A stretch of 64,000 nt of DNA from Pseudomonas sp. Irchel s3f7. GTDB lineage: Bacteria > Pseudomonadota > Gammaproteobacteria > Pseudomonadales > Pseudomonadaceae. Location: the NCBI RefSeq assembly GCF_900187615.1, contig NZ_FYDO01000013.1, positions 1 to 64,000 on the forward strand. Direction: 5' to 3'. The translations under genes and the position numbers were made by a program. Of the stretch, positions 26,180 through 34,058 are shown one piece after another (within the stretch, counting starts at the first letter, position 1; every line of letters starts with the position of its first letter). The notes beneath the pieces are model-generated. The model searched no databases, was not told the DNA's origin, and saw only the letters and a list, made by a program, of their open reading frames with translations.

Positions 26180-27412
26180 TCAGATCCAGGAATGACGGGC
26201 CGGCAACGTGCCGTTCAGGCGATAGGCGCCCACCGCGTAATACTTCCAGCGCACCGGATCGTGCAGCGTGTGCACCCGGGCGTTGCGCCAGTGACGGTCG
26301 AGGTTGAATTCGGCGAGGGTCGCGCGGCTGCCGGCCAGTTCGAAAAGCTTTTCGCTGGCCTGCAACGAGATCTCGGTGGTCAGCACTTTGGCTTCGGCCA
26401 CGGCAATCGAGGCGCGGGCGGCGGACTCGGCGGTGAAGGGCGCGGCGCTGACCTGATCAAGCACCTGCCCGGCCTTGCGCAACAGGGCTTCGGCGGCGTG
26501 CAGTTCGATTTTCAGTTTGCCGATGTCGGCGATCACATACAGGTCATCGCTGGCCCGTTCGACCTTGGCGTCGATCCACGGCCGGGCGCGTTTTTTCACG
26601 AAGTCGATGGCATCGTCGATGGCGCCCCGGGCGATGCCAGCGTCGATGGCAGCCTGGATCAACTGCGAGACGGCGCCCTGGATATTCGGCGTGTCATTGA
26701 TGCGCCAGTTATCCACCACCAATTCGGGATCGGCCTGCACGTTGTTGAGCAAAATCGTGCCGCTGGCGGTGGTGCGCTGACCGAAGCCCGACCAGTCATC
26801 AACGATGCGCAATCCCGGTGTGCCGCGACGGATGAACGCCAGCACTTGTCTGCCGTCCTCGTTCAATGCTTTGACCGCGACCCAATGGGCGAACAGTGCA
26901 CCCGTGGAGTAGAACTTCTGGCCGTTGAGGACGCCGTCGGCGGAGATGCGCGCTTTCAGTTCCAAGGTGTTTTTGGTGCCGCGTTCCGGCCCGGCATTGC
27001 CGATGCGCCAGCCGTCGAGCACGCTTTTGAACAGCTGTTGTTTCTGCGCTTCGGTGGCGCTGCCAAGCACCAGGTTAAGAATGCCGAATTGGTTTTGCGG
27101 GATCTGCCCAAGCGCCGGGTCTGCCGCGGAAATGATCGCGAACACCTCGGCCAGGGTGACGAACGAAACCTGGGGGCCGCCATACTCACGGGGAATGGAA
27201 ATACTGCCCAGGCCGCTGCGGGTGAACTGTTCGATTTCAGACCATGGCAGCTTGCGCTGCTGGTCACGTTTGGCCGCTTGCAGGCGGGCGACCTGCGCCA
27301 GCTCGTGGGCAGCCTTGATGGCTTGGGCATCGTTGCGCAGGACTTGTGCGGGCAACAACAACGGGATGATGTCCAGGTCACTCTGGACGATTGCATCTGC
27401 CAGACTGGACAT
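26180..27412 (-). CDS. SfnB-family sulfur acquisition oxidoreductase 2
   Basis: Paralog of the neighbouring SfnB, 410 residues, first gene of the operon. It shares GFGQRTTASGTILL and DRHWRNARVHTLHDPVRWKY. The ATG at 27412 is chosen because AAGGAG sits about 8 bases upstream; the GTG at 27421 would begin inside that site. It is 23 bases upstream of sfnB. The two copies have diverged enough to suggest different sulfur substrates or a heteromeric pair. Confidence 0.9.
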   Translation of the reverse strand: MSSLADAIVQSDLDIIPLLLPAQVLRNDAQAIKAAHELAQVARLQAAKRDQQRKLPWSEIEQFTRSGLGSISIPREYGGPQVSFVTLAEVFAIISAADPALGQIPQNQFGILNLVLGSATEAQKQQLFKSVLDGWRIGNAGPERGTKNTLELKARISADGVLNGQKFYSTGALFAHWVAVKALNEDGRQVLAFIRRGTPGLRIVDDWSGFGQRTTASGTILLNNVQADPELVVDNWRINDTPNIQGAVSQLIQAAIDAGIARGAIDDAIDFVKKRARPWIDAKVERASDDLYVIADIGKLKIELHAAEALLRKAGQVLDQVSAAPFTAESAARASIAVAEAKVLTTEISLQASEKLFELAGSRATLAEFNLDRHWRNARVHTLHDPVRWKYYAVGAYRLNGTLPARHSWI

Positions 27413-27783
27413 CAGCGCCACTCCTTGGCAACACGCAATGCCCTGGCGATCTGCACTGGGGTGATTGTGTTACGGACCATACCTACCTCACATCTTATGA
27501 AAGCGCCGCTTGTGGCCGCGCATGAAAACAAGGATGTCCGGTGGTCCGGTTCATATACCCTAAACGTGTATAAATATTTTATGAACTAACTTTTAGGAAT
27601 ATAGATAGAAGGGTGTTCTCGGGGAGAGGGAGGCAATCCCTGTGGCGAGGGGGCTTGCCCCCGTTCGGCTGCGCAGCAGTCGCAAAATCTTTCTCCGCGA
27701 TTTATTTGAATGGACTCAATTGCAGGGGGCAGGGGCGCTACGCACCCCAACGGGGGCAAGCCCCCTCGCCACAGGGGTTGTGA
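27413..27783. other. promoter region of the sfn operon and REP doublet
   Basis: No gene seen. An AT-rich part (27545-27610) holds gaatatagataga (27597-27609), shared with the atsK promoter in the opposite orientation to the gene. The rest is the long REP doublet. Confidence 0.45.
27641..27774. repeat. long REP doublet, family A copy 2
   Basis: tgtggcgagggggcttgccc and its inverted copy flank a loop that includes cggctgcgcagcagtcg. Confidence 0.85.
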
Positions 27784-28548
27784 TCATTTTTCGCGGGATT
27801 CGGCAGCCTTGAGGGGCTGTTTCTTCGGGACTTTCAGATAAGGATTGGCACAACCAATCTTCAGCACACGTGCCGGCGCCCAGCGAGAGTTATTGCCCAC
27901 CCGGTCGAGGATGCAATACGTCACCTCCAGCCGCAGGTCTTCGCCGGCTTCGAGAATGATGGCCGGCGGCACCCAGACCTGAATGGGCTGGCCCACATCA
28001 CTCGCCTTGAGCCTTGGCAGATCCATGCGCGCATCACCCCAGCGCAAGGTGATTTCGTCATCGATGGCCATGTTCAGGTACGGCTCAATGGTCAGTGGAA
28101 CACCGCGTTTGATCTGATTGGCGTTGACCCCCTGACGGCGAATCGCCTCGGGAATGCTGACCGGCGCGAGGCTTTGATTTTCATCGCCGCACAATGGGGA
28201 GGGCTGGCCGCCAGGGCAGTCGAGTTTGATCTGCACTTGCCTGCTGGCTGATACCGCCGGCGCTTGGCCGACCTGCATGATCCGGTAGTGAATGCGCGAA
28301 GTCCCGTTGGTGACGAAGCTTTCAGGGACCCGTAGCTGCACCGATTGCCCGATATCGCTGGGTGTCAGGGCTCTGGAGGCCACATAGCAGTTATCCCAGA
28401 ACAGTTCGATCAGATCCCCTTCGTCCATGCCGGGGTAGGGTGCCACGTCGATCAACAGATGTGCTGCGCAGGTGATGTTGATACCGGTCCTGTGAGATTG
28501 CGCCAGGGTCGGGGCCACGGGCCCGGGTTTGTTCGAGGTGCTTTTCAT
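27784..28548 (-). CDS. hypothetical protein with two Ig-like repeats
   Basis: Soluble protein of 254 residues without signal peptide or membrane segment. It holds two similar beta-rich modules of about 95 residues: one with INITCAAHLLIDVAPYPGMD to LTPSDIGQSVQLRVPESF, the other with LTIEPYLNMAIDDEITLRWG to LKASDVGQPIQVWVPPAII. Each ends in a Cys (KLDCPGG, KIGCANP). These resemble extracellular Ig-like repeats of large Pseudomonas proteins, but this short form has no export signal. The start at 28548 has AAGGAG upstream; the frame from 28620 has none. No function can be assigned. Confidence 0.75.
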   Translation of the reverse strand: MKSTSNKPGPVAPTLAQSHRTGINITCAAHLLIDVAPYPGMDEGDLIELFWDNCYVASRALTPSDIGQSVQLRVPESFVTNGTSRIHYRIMQVGQAPAVSASRQVQIKLDCPGGQPSPLCGDENQSLAPVSIPEAIRRQGVNANQIKRGVPLTIEPYLNMAIDDEITLRWGDARMDLPRLKASDVGQPIQVWVPPAIILEAGEDLRLEVTYCILDRVGNNSRWAPARVLKIGCANPYLKVPKKQPLKAAESREK

Positions 28549-29034
28549 GGAGTCTCCTTGAAGTCTTGCAACGAAGTCCGTTTCTGGAAAAACAAAAAAA
28601 ACGTAAGTATCGAACAGCAAAACATTTCATTACTTTGAGTTGGAATAATGATTAAGCGTTGTGAGTGTCGCGGCAGGAGACTAGATAAGAGTGTGCTGGA
28701 ATAAGTGTCAATAAGAATTATGGGTTAAGGCGGGAGAGGGTAGTTATTCAGAAAGTTCCTACGTAGGAAGGTTAATAAGCCTTGGGTCTGTGTCGAATAT
28801 GCCTGCTAAAACCCGCTGGAATCGGGTTTTTCATAGCAAAGCCTAAGCCCCTGTAGGGGCTCGTCATACAGCGATCAATAGCGTGATTGAATGGTTGTTT
28901 GAATATAAATATGTACCGCTTGCGCTGACAAAGAGTTGTCTGGCATTCGCGTACATTTATTTGGGTTTGAAAAGGTTTGTTGGCGGTGGGTGTAACTTCC
29001 ATCCGTGGAAGTTATCCGGTGTTGCGCAGGTTTG
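28549..29034. other. AT-rich intergenic region
   Basis: About 485 bases without a gene. It contains GGAATAAG (28698-28705), a terminator-like hairpin (28808-28830) and a perfect 8-bp dyad aacttcca-tccg-tggaagtt (28994-29013). The low GC suggests acquired or promoter DNA. Confidence 0.45.
28808..28830. terminator. bidirectional terminator-like hairpin
   Basis: aaaacccg (28808-28815) and cgggtttt (28823-28830) with a 7-base loop; T-runs on both strands. It could end the cystine transporter operon about 205 bases downstream of tcyN. Confidence 0.6.
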
Positions 29035-29790
29035 TTAGTTGTGGGCGTTGTTCAAGAACTTGCTGAGGAACTGTTTTGTCCGTTCTTCTTTCGGGTTGGC
29101 AAACAGCGCCTTGGCTTCGCCTTGTTCGACGATGACGCCTTTATCGAAAAACACCACGCGATTGGCCACGTCCCGGGCAAAGCCCATTTCGTGGGTGACG
29201 ATCACCATGGTGCGATTTTCTTCGGCCAGGCCACGAATGGTCGCGAGCACCTCGCCCACCAGCTCCGGGTCGAGCGCCGAGGTCGGTTCATCGAACAGGA
29301 TCACTTCCGGTTCCATCGCCAGCGCCCGGGCAATCGCCACGCGCTGTTGCTGACCACCGGAGAGACGACGCGGGTAAGCGTCTTCCTTGCCGGCCAGGCC
29401 AACCTTGGCCAACAGCTTTTTACCCAGGGCAACGGCATCGGCGTGCGCGATCTTCTTGACGATGATCGGGCCTTCGATAACGTTTTCCAGGGCAGTGCGA
29501 TGGGGGAACAGGTTGAAGTTCTGGAACACGAAGCCCACATGCTGGCGCAAACGACGCACCAGGCTCTGCTGCTGGTTCAGGGGGCGGCTGGTATCGATTT
29601 CGATATCGCCGACCTTGATCCGGCCGCTGGAAGGCTCCTCCAGAAAATTCAGGCAGCGCAGGAAGGTGGTCTTGCCCGAACCGCTAGGGCCGATGATCGC
29701 GACCACCTCGCCTTCCTTGACCTCAAGATCGATGCCGTTGAGCACCACTTGACCCTTGAACTGTTTTGTCAGTTTTTCCACGACAATCAT
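29035..29790 (-). CDS. tcyN: L-cystine ABC transporter ATP-binding protein TcyN
   Basis: ATPase of a polar amino-acid importer, 251 residues. It has Walker [11 protein letters not shown]-loop FQNFNLFPH, signature [15 protein letters not shown], Walker [14 protein letters not shown] and H-loop THEMGFA. It is last in a fliY-tcyL-tcyN order equal to the E. coli cystine system (YecC). It begins four bases after the permease stop. The neighbouring cysteine genes support cystine as substrate. Confidence 0.9.
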   Translation of the reverse strand: MIVVEKLTKQFKGQVVLNGIDLEVKEGEVVAIIGPSGSGKTTFLRCLNFLEEPSSGRIKVGDIEIDTSRPLNQQQSLVRRLRQHVGFVFQNFNLFPHRTALENVIEGPIIVKKIAHADAVALGKKLLAKVGLAGKEDAYPRRLSGGQQQRVAIARALAMEPEVILFDEPTSALDPELVGEVLATIRGLAEENRTMVIVTHEMGFARDVANRVVFFDKGVIVEQGEAKALFANPKEERTKQFLSKFLNNAHN

Positions 29791-29794
29791 CGGG

Positions 29795-30460
29795 TCAGGA
29801 CTCCTGGTCGTGCCGATTGACCCGCGCTTCCAGCTGGTTCTGCAGGTGCGATAGCACGGTTGCGAGAACCCAGTAGATCAGTGCGGCGGCAAGATACATG
29901 GTGAAGATTTCGAAGGTGCGGGCGGTGATCAGTTGCGCCTGGCGGAACAGTTCCGGCACCTGGATGGTGGCGGCCAGCGCGGTGTCCTTGACCAGCGAAA
30001 TGAAGCTGTTGCCCAGCGGTGGCAATGCCGTGCGCATGGCTTGCGGCAGGATGGCCCGACGCAACGTCTGTGCACGGGTCATGCCGATGCTGGCAGCTGC
30101 TTCCCATTGGCCGCGTTCGATGGAGCTGATCGCGGCACGCAGGATTTCACAGGCGTACGCGGCCATGTTCAGCGAGAAGCCGATCAGGGCCGCCGGCAGC
30201 GGATCCAGTTCCACACCCAACTGCGGCAAGCCGTAATAGATCACGAACAATTGCACCAGCAACGGCGTGCCACGAAAGAACGACACGTAGATGCGGGCAA
30301 TCCAGCTCACCAGCTTGAAACGCGACAGGCGCATCAGCGCCAGGCCAAACCCCATCACCAGGCCGAAGAACATCCCGCCCAGGCTCAGGATCACCGTGTA
30401 GTACGCGCCCTTGAGCAGAAAGGGCGCGGAGTCCAGTGCGAGTTGAAAAGCTTCTTCCAT
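29795..30460 (-). CDS. tcyL: L-cystine ABC transporter permease TcyL
   Basis: Inner-membrane permease of the HisM/GlnP type, 221 residues (E. coli YecS 222). An N-terminal TM block carries [20 protein letters not shown] and the EAA loop reads [32 protein letters not shown]. Its ATG overlaps the stop of the binding-protein gene (TAATG). Confidence 0.92.
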   Translation of the reverse strand: MEEAFQLALDSAPFLLKGAYYTVILSLGGMFFGLVMGFGLALMRLSRFKLVSWIARIYVSFFRGTPLLVQLFVIYYGLPQLGVELDPLPAALIGFSLNMAAYACEILRAAISSIERGQWEAAASIGMTRAQTLRRAILPQAMRTALPPLGNSFISLVKDTALAATIQVPELFRQAQLITARTFEIFTMYLAAALIYWVLATVLSHLQNQLEARVNRHDQES

Positions 30461-31260
30461 TATTGAGTGACGTCAGCGTTGAAGTATTTTTCCGAGAGCT
30501 TTTTCAGGGTGCCATCGGCACGCAGCTTTTCGATTGCCTTGTTCACCGCGGCCAACAGTTCTGGCTCGCCTTTGCGCAGGGCGATACCGGCTTCCTGACG
30601 GGAGAACGCTTCACCGGCGGCGGTGGTGTCCTTGGCTTTCTTGGCGTATTCGAGCGCGGCGAGGCGGTCGATCAGAATGGCGTCGATGCGGCCGACACGC
30701 AGGTCCTGGAACTTGGTCGGATCATCTTCGTAGGTGCGGATGTCAGCCGTCGGCACGTTTTCTTTTACCCACTGTTCGTAGTTGGTGCCCAGGCCGACGC
30801 CGACTTTTTTGCCACCCAGGTCGGCGGCAGTCTTGATGTTCAGCTCGGCGGCCTTCTTCGTCAGCACCAGCGCCTGAATACCGGACACGGTGTAAGGCAC
30901 GGAGAAGTCGTACTTCTTCTTGCGCTCTTCGGAGATGGTCACCTGGTTGATCACTGCGTCCAGACGTTTGGATTCCAGCGCCGCGAGGATGCCGTCCCAT
31001 TTGGTCGGTTGCAGTTTGACTTTAACGCCCAGCTCTTTGGCCAGGGCTTCGGAGAACTCGACTTCGAAGCCGGCCAGTTTGCCGTCGGCATCGACGAAAC
31101 TGAACGGTGGATAAGTGCCTTCAAGGCCGACGTTGATCACGCCTTTGTCCTTGATTTGTTGCAGCTGCTCACCGGCAACCGCCTGGCCAATCAGGCCGGC
31201 GCTCAGTGCCAGGCCGAGTGAACCCACCAGCAGATTTCGACGTAGTGCGGAAAAATTCAT
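30460..31260 (-). CDS. tcyJ: L-cystine-binding protein FliY/TcyJ
   Basis: Periplasmic amino-acid-binding protein, 266 residues, with signal peptide cleaved near AVA-GEQ. It shows the family pattern INVGLEGTYPPFSFVDADGK, FEVEFSEALAKELGV and the ligand-site GILAALESKRLDAVINQVTI. First gene of the cystine operon; dcyD lies upstream on the same strand, as in the E. coli fliY-dcyD-yecS-yecC neighbourhood. Confidence 0.9.
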   Translation of the reverse strand: MNFSALRRNLLVGSLGLALSAGLIGQAVAGEQLQQIKDKGVINVGLEGTYPPFSFVDADGKLAGFEVEFSEALAKELGVKVKLQPTKWDGILAALESKRLDAVINQVTISEERKKKYDFSVPYTVSGIQALVLTKKAAELNIKTAADLGGKKVGVGLGTNYEQWVKENVPTADIRTYEDDPTKFQDLRVGRIDAILIDRLAALEYAKKAKDTTAAGEAFSRQEAGIALRKGEPELLAAVNKAIEKLRADGTLKKLSEKYFNADVTQ

Positions 31261-31623
31261 GACAAGCCCCTGTGTTTTCTTATGGAAGACGCATTAGGAA
31301 AGTTGGCAAATTCGGGATTTGGACGACTGCGATATCGTGCCCTAAAGCAGCTTATGCGTCTCGCTGCAAATTCGCCTGCGGCGTGACTATAAGATGACGT
31401 GGTTAGATTGGAAAATAATAAATATTCTATTTGTTATGCGTTAAATGAATATATGGGTAGTCCATTGTGGCGAGGGGGCTTGCCCCCGTTCGGCTGCGCA
31501 GCAGTCGCAAATAACCTACAACCGAGACTTAACTGAAACACCGCATCGCAGGTTTCAGGGGGGCTTTGCACCCCAACGGGGGCAAGCCCCCTCGCCACAA
31601 AAGCCCCACTCCACAAATGTGCG
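31261..31623. other. promoter of the cystine operon and REP doublet
   Basis: No gene. An AT-rich part (31395-31450, with aataataaatattctattt) is the likely promoter of tcyJ. The remainder is a long REP doublet. Confidence 0.45.
31465..31600. repeat. long REP doublet, family A copy 3
   Basis: ttgtggcgagggggcttgcc with its inverted copy ending at 31600. Confidence 0.85.
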
Positions 31624-32622
31624 TCAACCCGTCAGAAAATCCTTATAGGCAAACAACGCCGGTGCGCCACCGGTGTGCAGGAAGATAATCGGACCTTCAT
31701 CGAAACGCTGACGTCCGATCCCGTCGAGCAACCCGGCCATCGCCTTGCCAGTGTAGACCGGGTCGAGCAACAGGCCTTCCTGGCTTGCCAAAAGCTTCAA
31801 CGCCGCCAGTGTCCCGGCATTCGGCTCGCCATAGCGCGGGCCGAAGTACTCGTCCCACAACTCGACGTTGAATGCAGCCGGCAGGCTCACGCCCAGCAGT
31901 TCGGCGGTGCGCTCAGCCAGGCCCTGGACCTTCGGCCGCTGGTCTTCTTCGCTGCGCGAAACCGTGACGCCAATCACTGGCAAGTCCGGCAGCGCTTCGC
32001 TCAAGGCCAGCGCCAGACCGCTGTGGGTCCCGGCGCTGCCCGACGCCAGGACCACGGCGGCGAAGGTCAGGCCGGTGTCCTTGATCTGTTCGGCCAGTTC
32101 CAGCCCCGCACGCACGTAACCCAGCGCACCCAAGGCATTGGAGCCCCCGATCGGCACCAGATACGGCTTCTTGCCGTTGCTGCGCAGCCGATTGGCGAGG
32201 GCCTGAAGTTGCTCGTCAGCGTTGTCGAGATTTTCCACCAGCTCGACCTTGGCGGCGAACAGGTCGAGCAGCAGGCGGTTACCGTTGCCGGTGTAGTTGC
32301 TGTCGTCGGTGCCGAGCGGGTTTTCCAGCAGGGCCACGCAGCCGAGGCCAAGTTTTGCGGCAATCGCGGCCGTCTGGCGCACGTGATTGGATTGCAGTGC
32401 GCCGGCGGTAATCAAGGTGTCGGCGCCTTGGGCGAGGGCGTCGGCGGCCAGGTATTCGAGTTTGCGCAGCTTGTTGCCACCCATGGCCAGCGGCGTCAGG
32501 TCATCGCGTTTGACGTACACATCGCGGCCCAGCCACGTCGACAGGCGTTCGAGTTTTTCCAGGGCGGTGGGCTGACCGAGCAGGTCGAGACGATTAAAAC
32601 GGGCGAGCTGTTGTTTGATCAT
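31624..32622 (-). CDS. dcyD: D-cysteine desulfhydrase
   Basis: PLP-dependent enzyme of the ACC-deaminase/D-cysteine desulfhydrase family, 332 residues (E. coli DcyD 328). It degrades D-cysteine to pyruvate, ammonia and sulfide. The PLP lysine is K51 ([13 protein letters not shown]); SNHVRQTAA and the glycine-rich [11 protein letters not shown] phosphate loop are present. The start [15 protein letters not shown] at 32622 matches the family; 22 further in-frame codons upstream lack support. It supplies sulfide near the serine acetyltransferase that makes the acceptor for cysteine synthesis. Confidence 0.9.
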   Translation of the reverse strand: MIKQQLARFNRLDLLGQPTALEKLERLSTWLGRDVYVKRDDLTPLAMGGNKLRKLEYLAADALAQGADTLITAGALQSNHVRQTAAIAAKLGLGCVALLENPLGTDDSNYTGNGNRLLLDLFAAKVELVENLDNADEQLQALANRLRSNGKKPYLVPIGGSNALGALGYVRAGLELAEQIKDTGLTFAAVVLASGSAGTHSGLALALSEALPDLPVIGVTVSRSEEDQRPKVQGLAERTAELLGVSLPAAFNVELWDEYFGPRYGEPNAGTLAALKLLASQEGLLLDPVYTGKAMAGLLDGIGRQRFDEGPIIFLHTGGAPALFAYKDFLTG

Positions 32623-32813
32623 GGGTCCGTACTGGCGGTGAAAGATCTCAGGACTATAGGCACGCCGATTTGTCGCGGCAACCGTCAATCACTTATAGCC
32701 AAACGAACTGACCACAGCACAATTGGTTCTTAATTTGCCTTGCGACCCTTGCCGTAAAGTAGGCGCCGTCAGTGCGGCCAGACAGTCCGGCCGCCCGTAA
32801 GGAGTCTTTTACC

Positions 32814-33740
32814 GTGAGTGAGCGATCCAGCCATTGGCAATTGCAGACCATCGTCAGCCAGCTGCGCACGGCACGTGAACAGTGGCGAGCACAAAACGGC
32901 CGGGCCAGCGGCGAGCAGGGTGGTCGCGAGTTGCCCTCCCGGGCGGCCATGGCGGAGATTCTCGAAGCCTTGTGTGGTGCATTGTTCCCGATGCGTTTGG
33001 GGCCGGTGGACTTGCGTGAGGAAAGTGAAGACTTCTATGTCGGCCACACACTGGATGTGGCGCTGAATGCCTTGTTGGCCCAGGCGCGACTCGAACTGCG
33101 TTATGCCGCGCGCCACAGTGCCCAGGCCGAGACGGAAGTCGAAGCCAGGACCATTCAGATCATTCAGGATTTCGCTCTCGCGTTGCCGGGGTTGCGCAGC
33201 CTGTTGGATACCGACGTGCTGGCGGCCTATCACGGTGACCCGGCGGCGCGCAGCGTCGATGAAGTGCTGTTGTGCTACCCGGGCATCCTGGCGGTGATTC
33301 ACCATCGTCTGGCTCACCATTTGTATCGCGCCGGGTTGCCGTTGCTGGCACGGATCAGCGCGGAAATCGCCCACTCAGCCACTGGCATCGACATTCACCC
33401 TGGTGCGCAGATCGGTCGCAGTTTCTTCATCGATCACGGGACCGGCGTGGTGATCGGCGAGACCGCGATCATCGGCGAACGCGTGCGGATTTATCAGGCG
33501 GTGACGTTGGGCGCCAAGCGTTTCCCGGCGGATGAGGACGGCCAATTGCAGAAGGGGCAGGCGCGACATCCGATTGTCGAGGATGACGTGGTGATTTATG
33601 CCGGCGCGACGATTCTGGGGCGGATCACCATCGGCCAGGGTTCGACCATCGGCGGCAATGTCTGGTTGACCCGCAGCGTGCCGGCGGGCAGCAACCTGAC
33701 CCAAGCGAATCTGCAGCTCGATGATGGGGCGCAGAAGTAA
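32814..33740 (+). CDS. epsC: serine O-acetyltransferase EpsC
   Basis: Serine acetyltransferase of the EpsC type, 308 residues. It makes O-acetylserine, the carbon acceptor for cysteine synthesis. A helical N-terminal domain (to about residue 170) precedes the left-handed hexapeptide-repeat helix (ATGIDIHPGAQIGRSFFIDH, GVVIGETAIIGERVRIYQAV). The catalytic His-containing IDHGTGVVIGE is intact. GTG at 32814 is chosen, with AAGGAG at 32799-32804; the frame extends 14 codons upstream without a site. It is divergent from dcyD, with about 190 bases between them. Confidence 0.88.
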   Translation: MSERSSHWQLQTIVSQLRTAREQWRAQNGRASGEQGGRELPSRAAMAEILEALCGALFPMRLGPVDLREESEDFYVGHTLDVALNALLAQARLELRYAARHSAQAETEVEARTIQIIQDFALALPGLRSLLDTDVLAAYHGDPAARSVDEVLLCYPGILAVIHHRLAHHLYRAGLPLLARISAEIAHSATGIDIHPGAQIGRSFFIDHGTGVVIGETAIIGERVRIYQAVTLGAKRFPADEDGQLQKGQARHPIVEDDVVIYAGATILGRITIGQGSTIGGNVWLTRSVPAGSNLTQANLQLDDGAQK

Positions 33741-33751
33741 GGATGTAACAG

Positions 33752-33845
33752 CTGTAGGAGCTGTCGAGTGCAACGAGGCTGCGATCTTTTCCAAGCACGC
33801 CGCGAACCAAAATCAAAAGATCGCAGCCTGCGGCAGCTCCTGCAG
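33752..33845. repeat. REP doublet, family C
   Basis: ctgtaggagctg... and the inverted aaaagatcgcagcctgcggc; the left copy is disrupted. Confidence 0.7.
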
Positions 33846-33938
33846 AACACCTCTAAATTCCGCGTAATGCCCTTCTTTGAGCTAGCGTTCAACCAGTACC
33901 GCCGAGCCCTGCGATTAGTCCTTAGCCCCCTATGTATG

Positions 33939-33966
33939 TTTAACTTGAACGTTCATTCAAGTTAAA
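33939..33966. promoter_or_regulatory. BetI-type operator upstream of the choline transporter
   Basis: tttaacttgaa (33939-33949) and ttcaagttaaa (33956-33966) form a perfect 11-bp inverted repeat over cgttca. The core TTGAACGTTCAtTCAA matches the pattern of BetI (TetR-family) operators, so choline or betaine aldehyde probably induces the transporter. No betI gene lies in the window. Confidence 0.72.
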
Positions 33967-34058
33967 CCGGTGGTTCGCCGCCCGCTCACAACAGGAGGCT
34001 TGCCTTTGCTGAGTCCGATTTCTACAGCCACGTTTTATCCCCCCGAGGTGCACCGCTC

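Larger units (their letters stand above)
33741..34058. other. intergenic region with REP and BetI-type operator
   Basis: About 318 bases without a gene: a REP doublet (33752-33845) followed by the choline-transporter control region with a strong palindrome. Confidence 0.6.

Noticed and set aside
27420..27450. possible sigma-54 promoter (TGGCAAC...AATGC) near the sfn operon
   Set aside because: GG and GC are spaced by 11 rather than 10 bases, and the orientation points away from sfnB.
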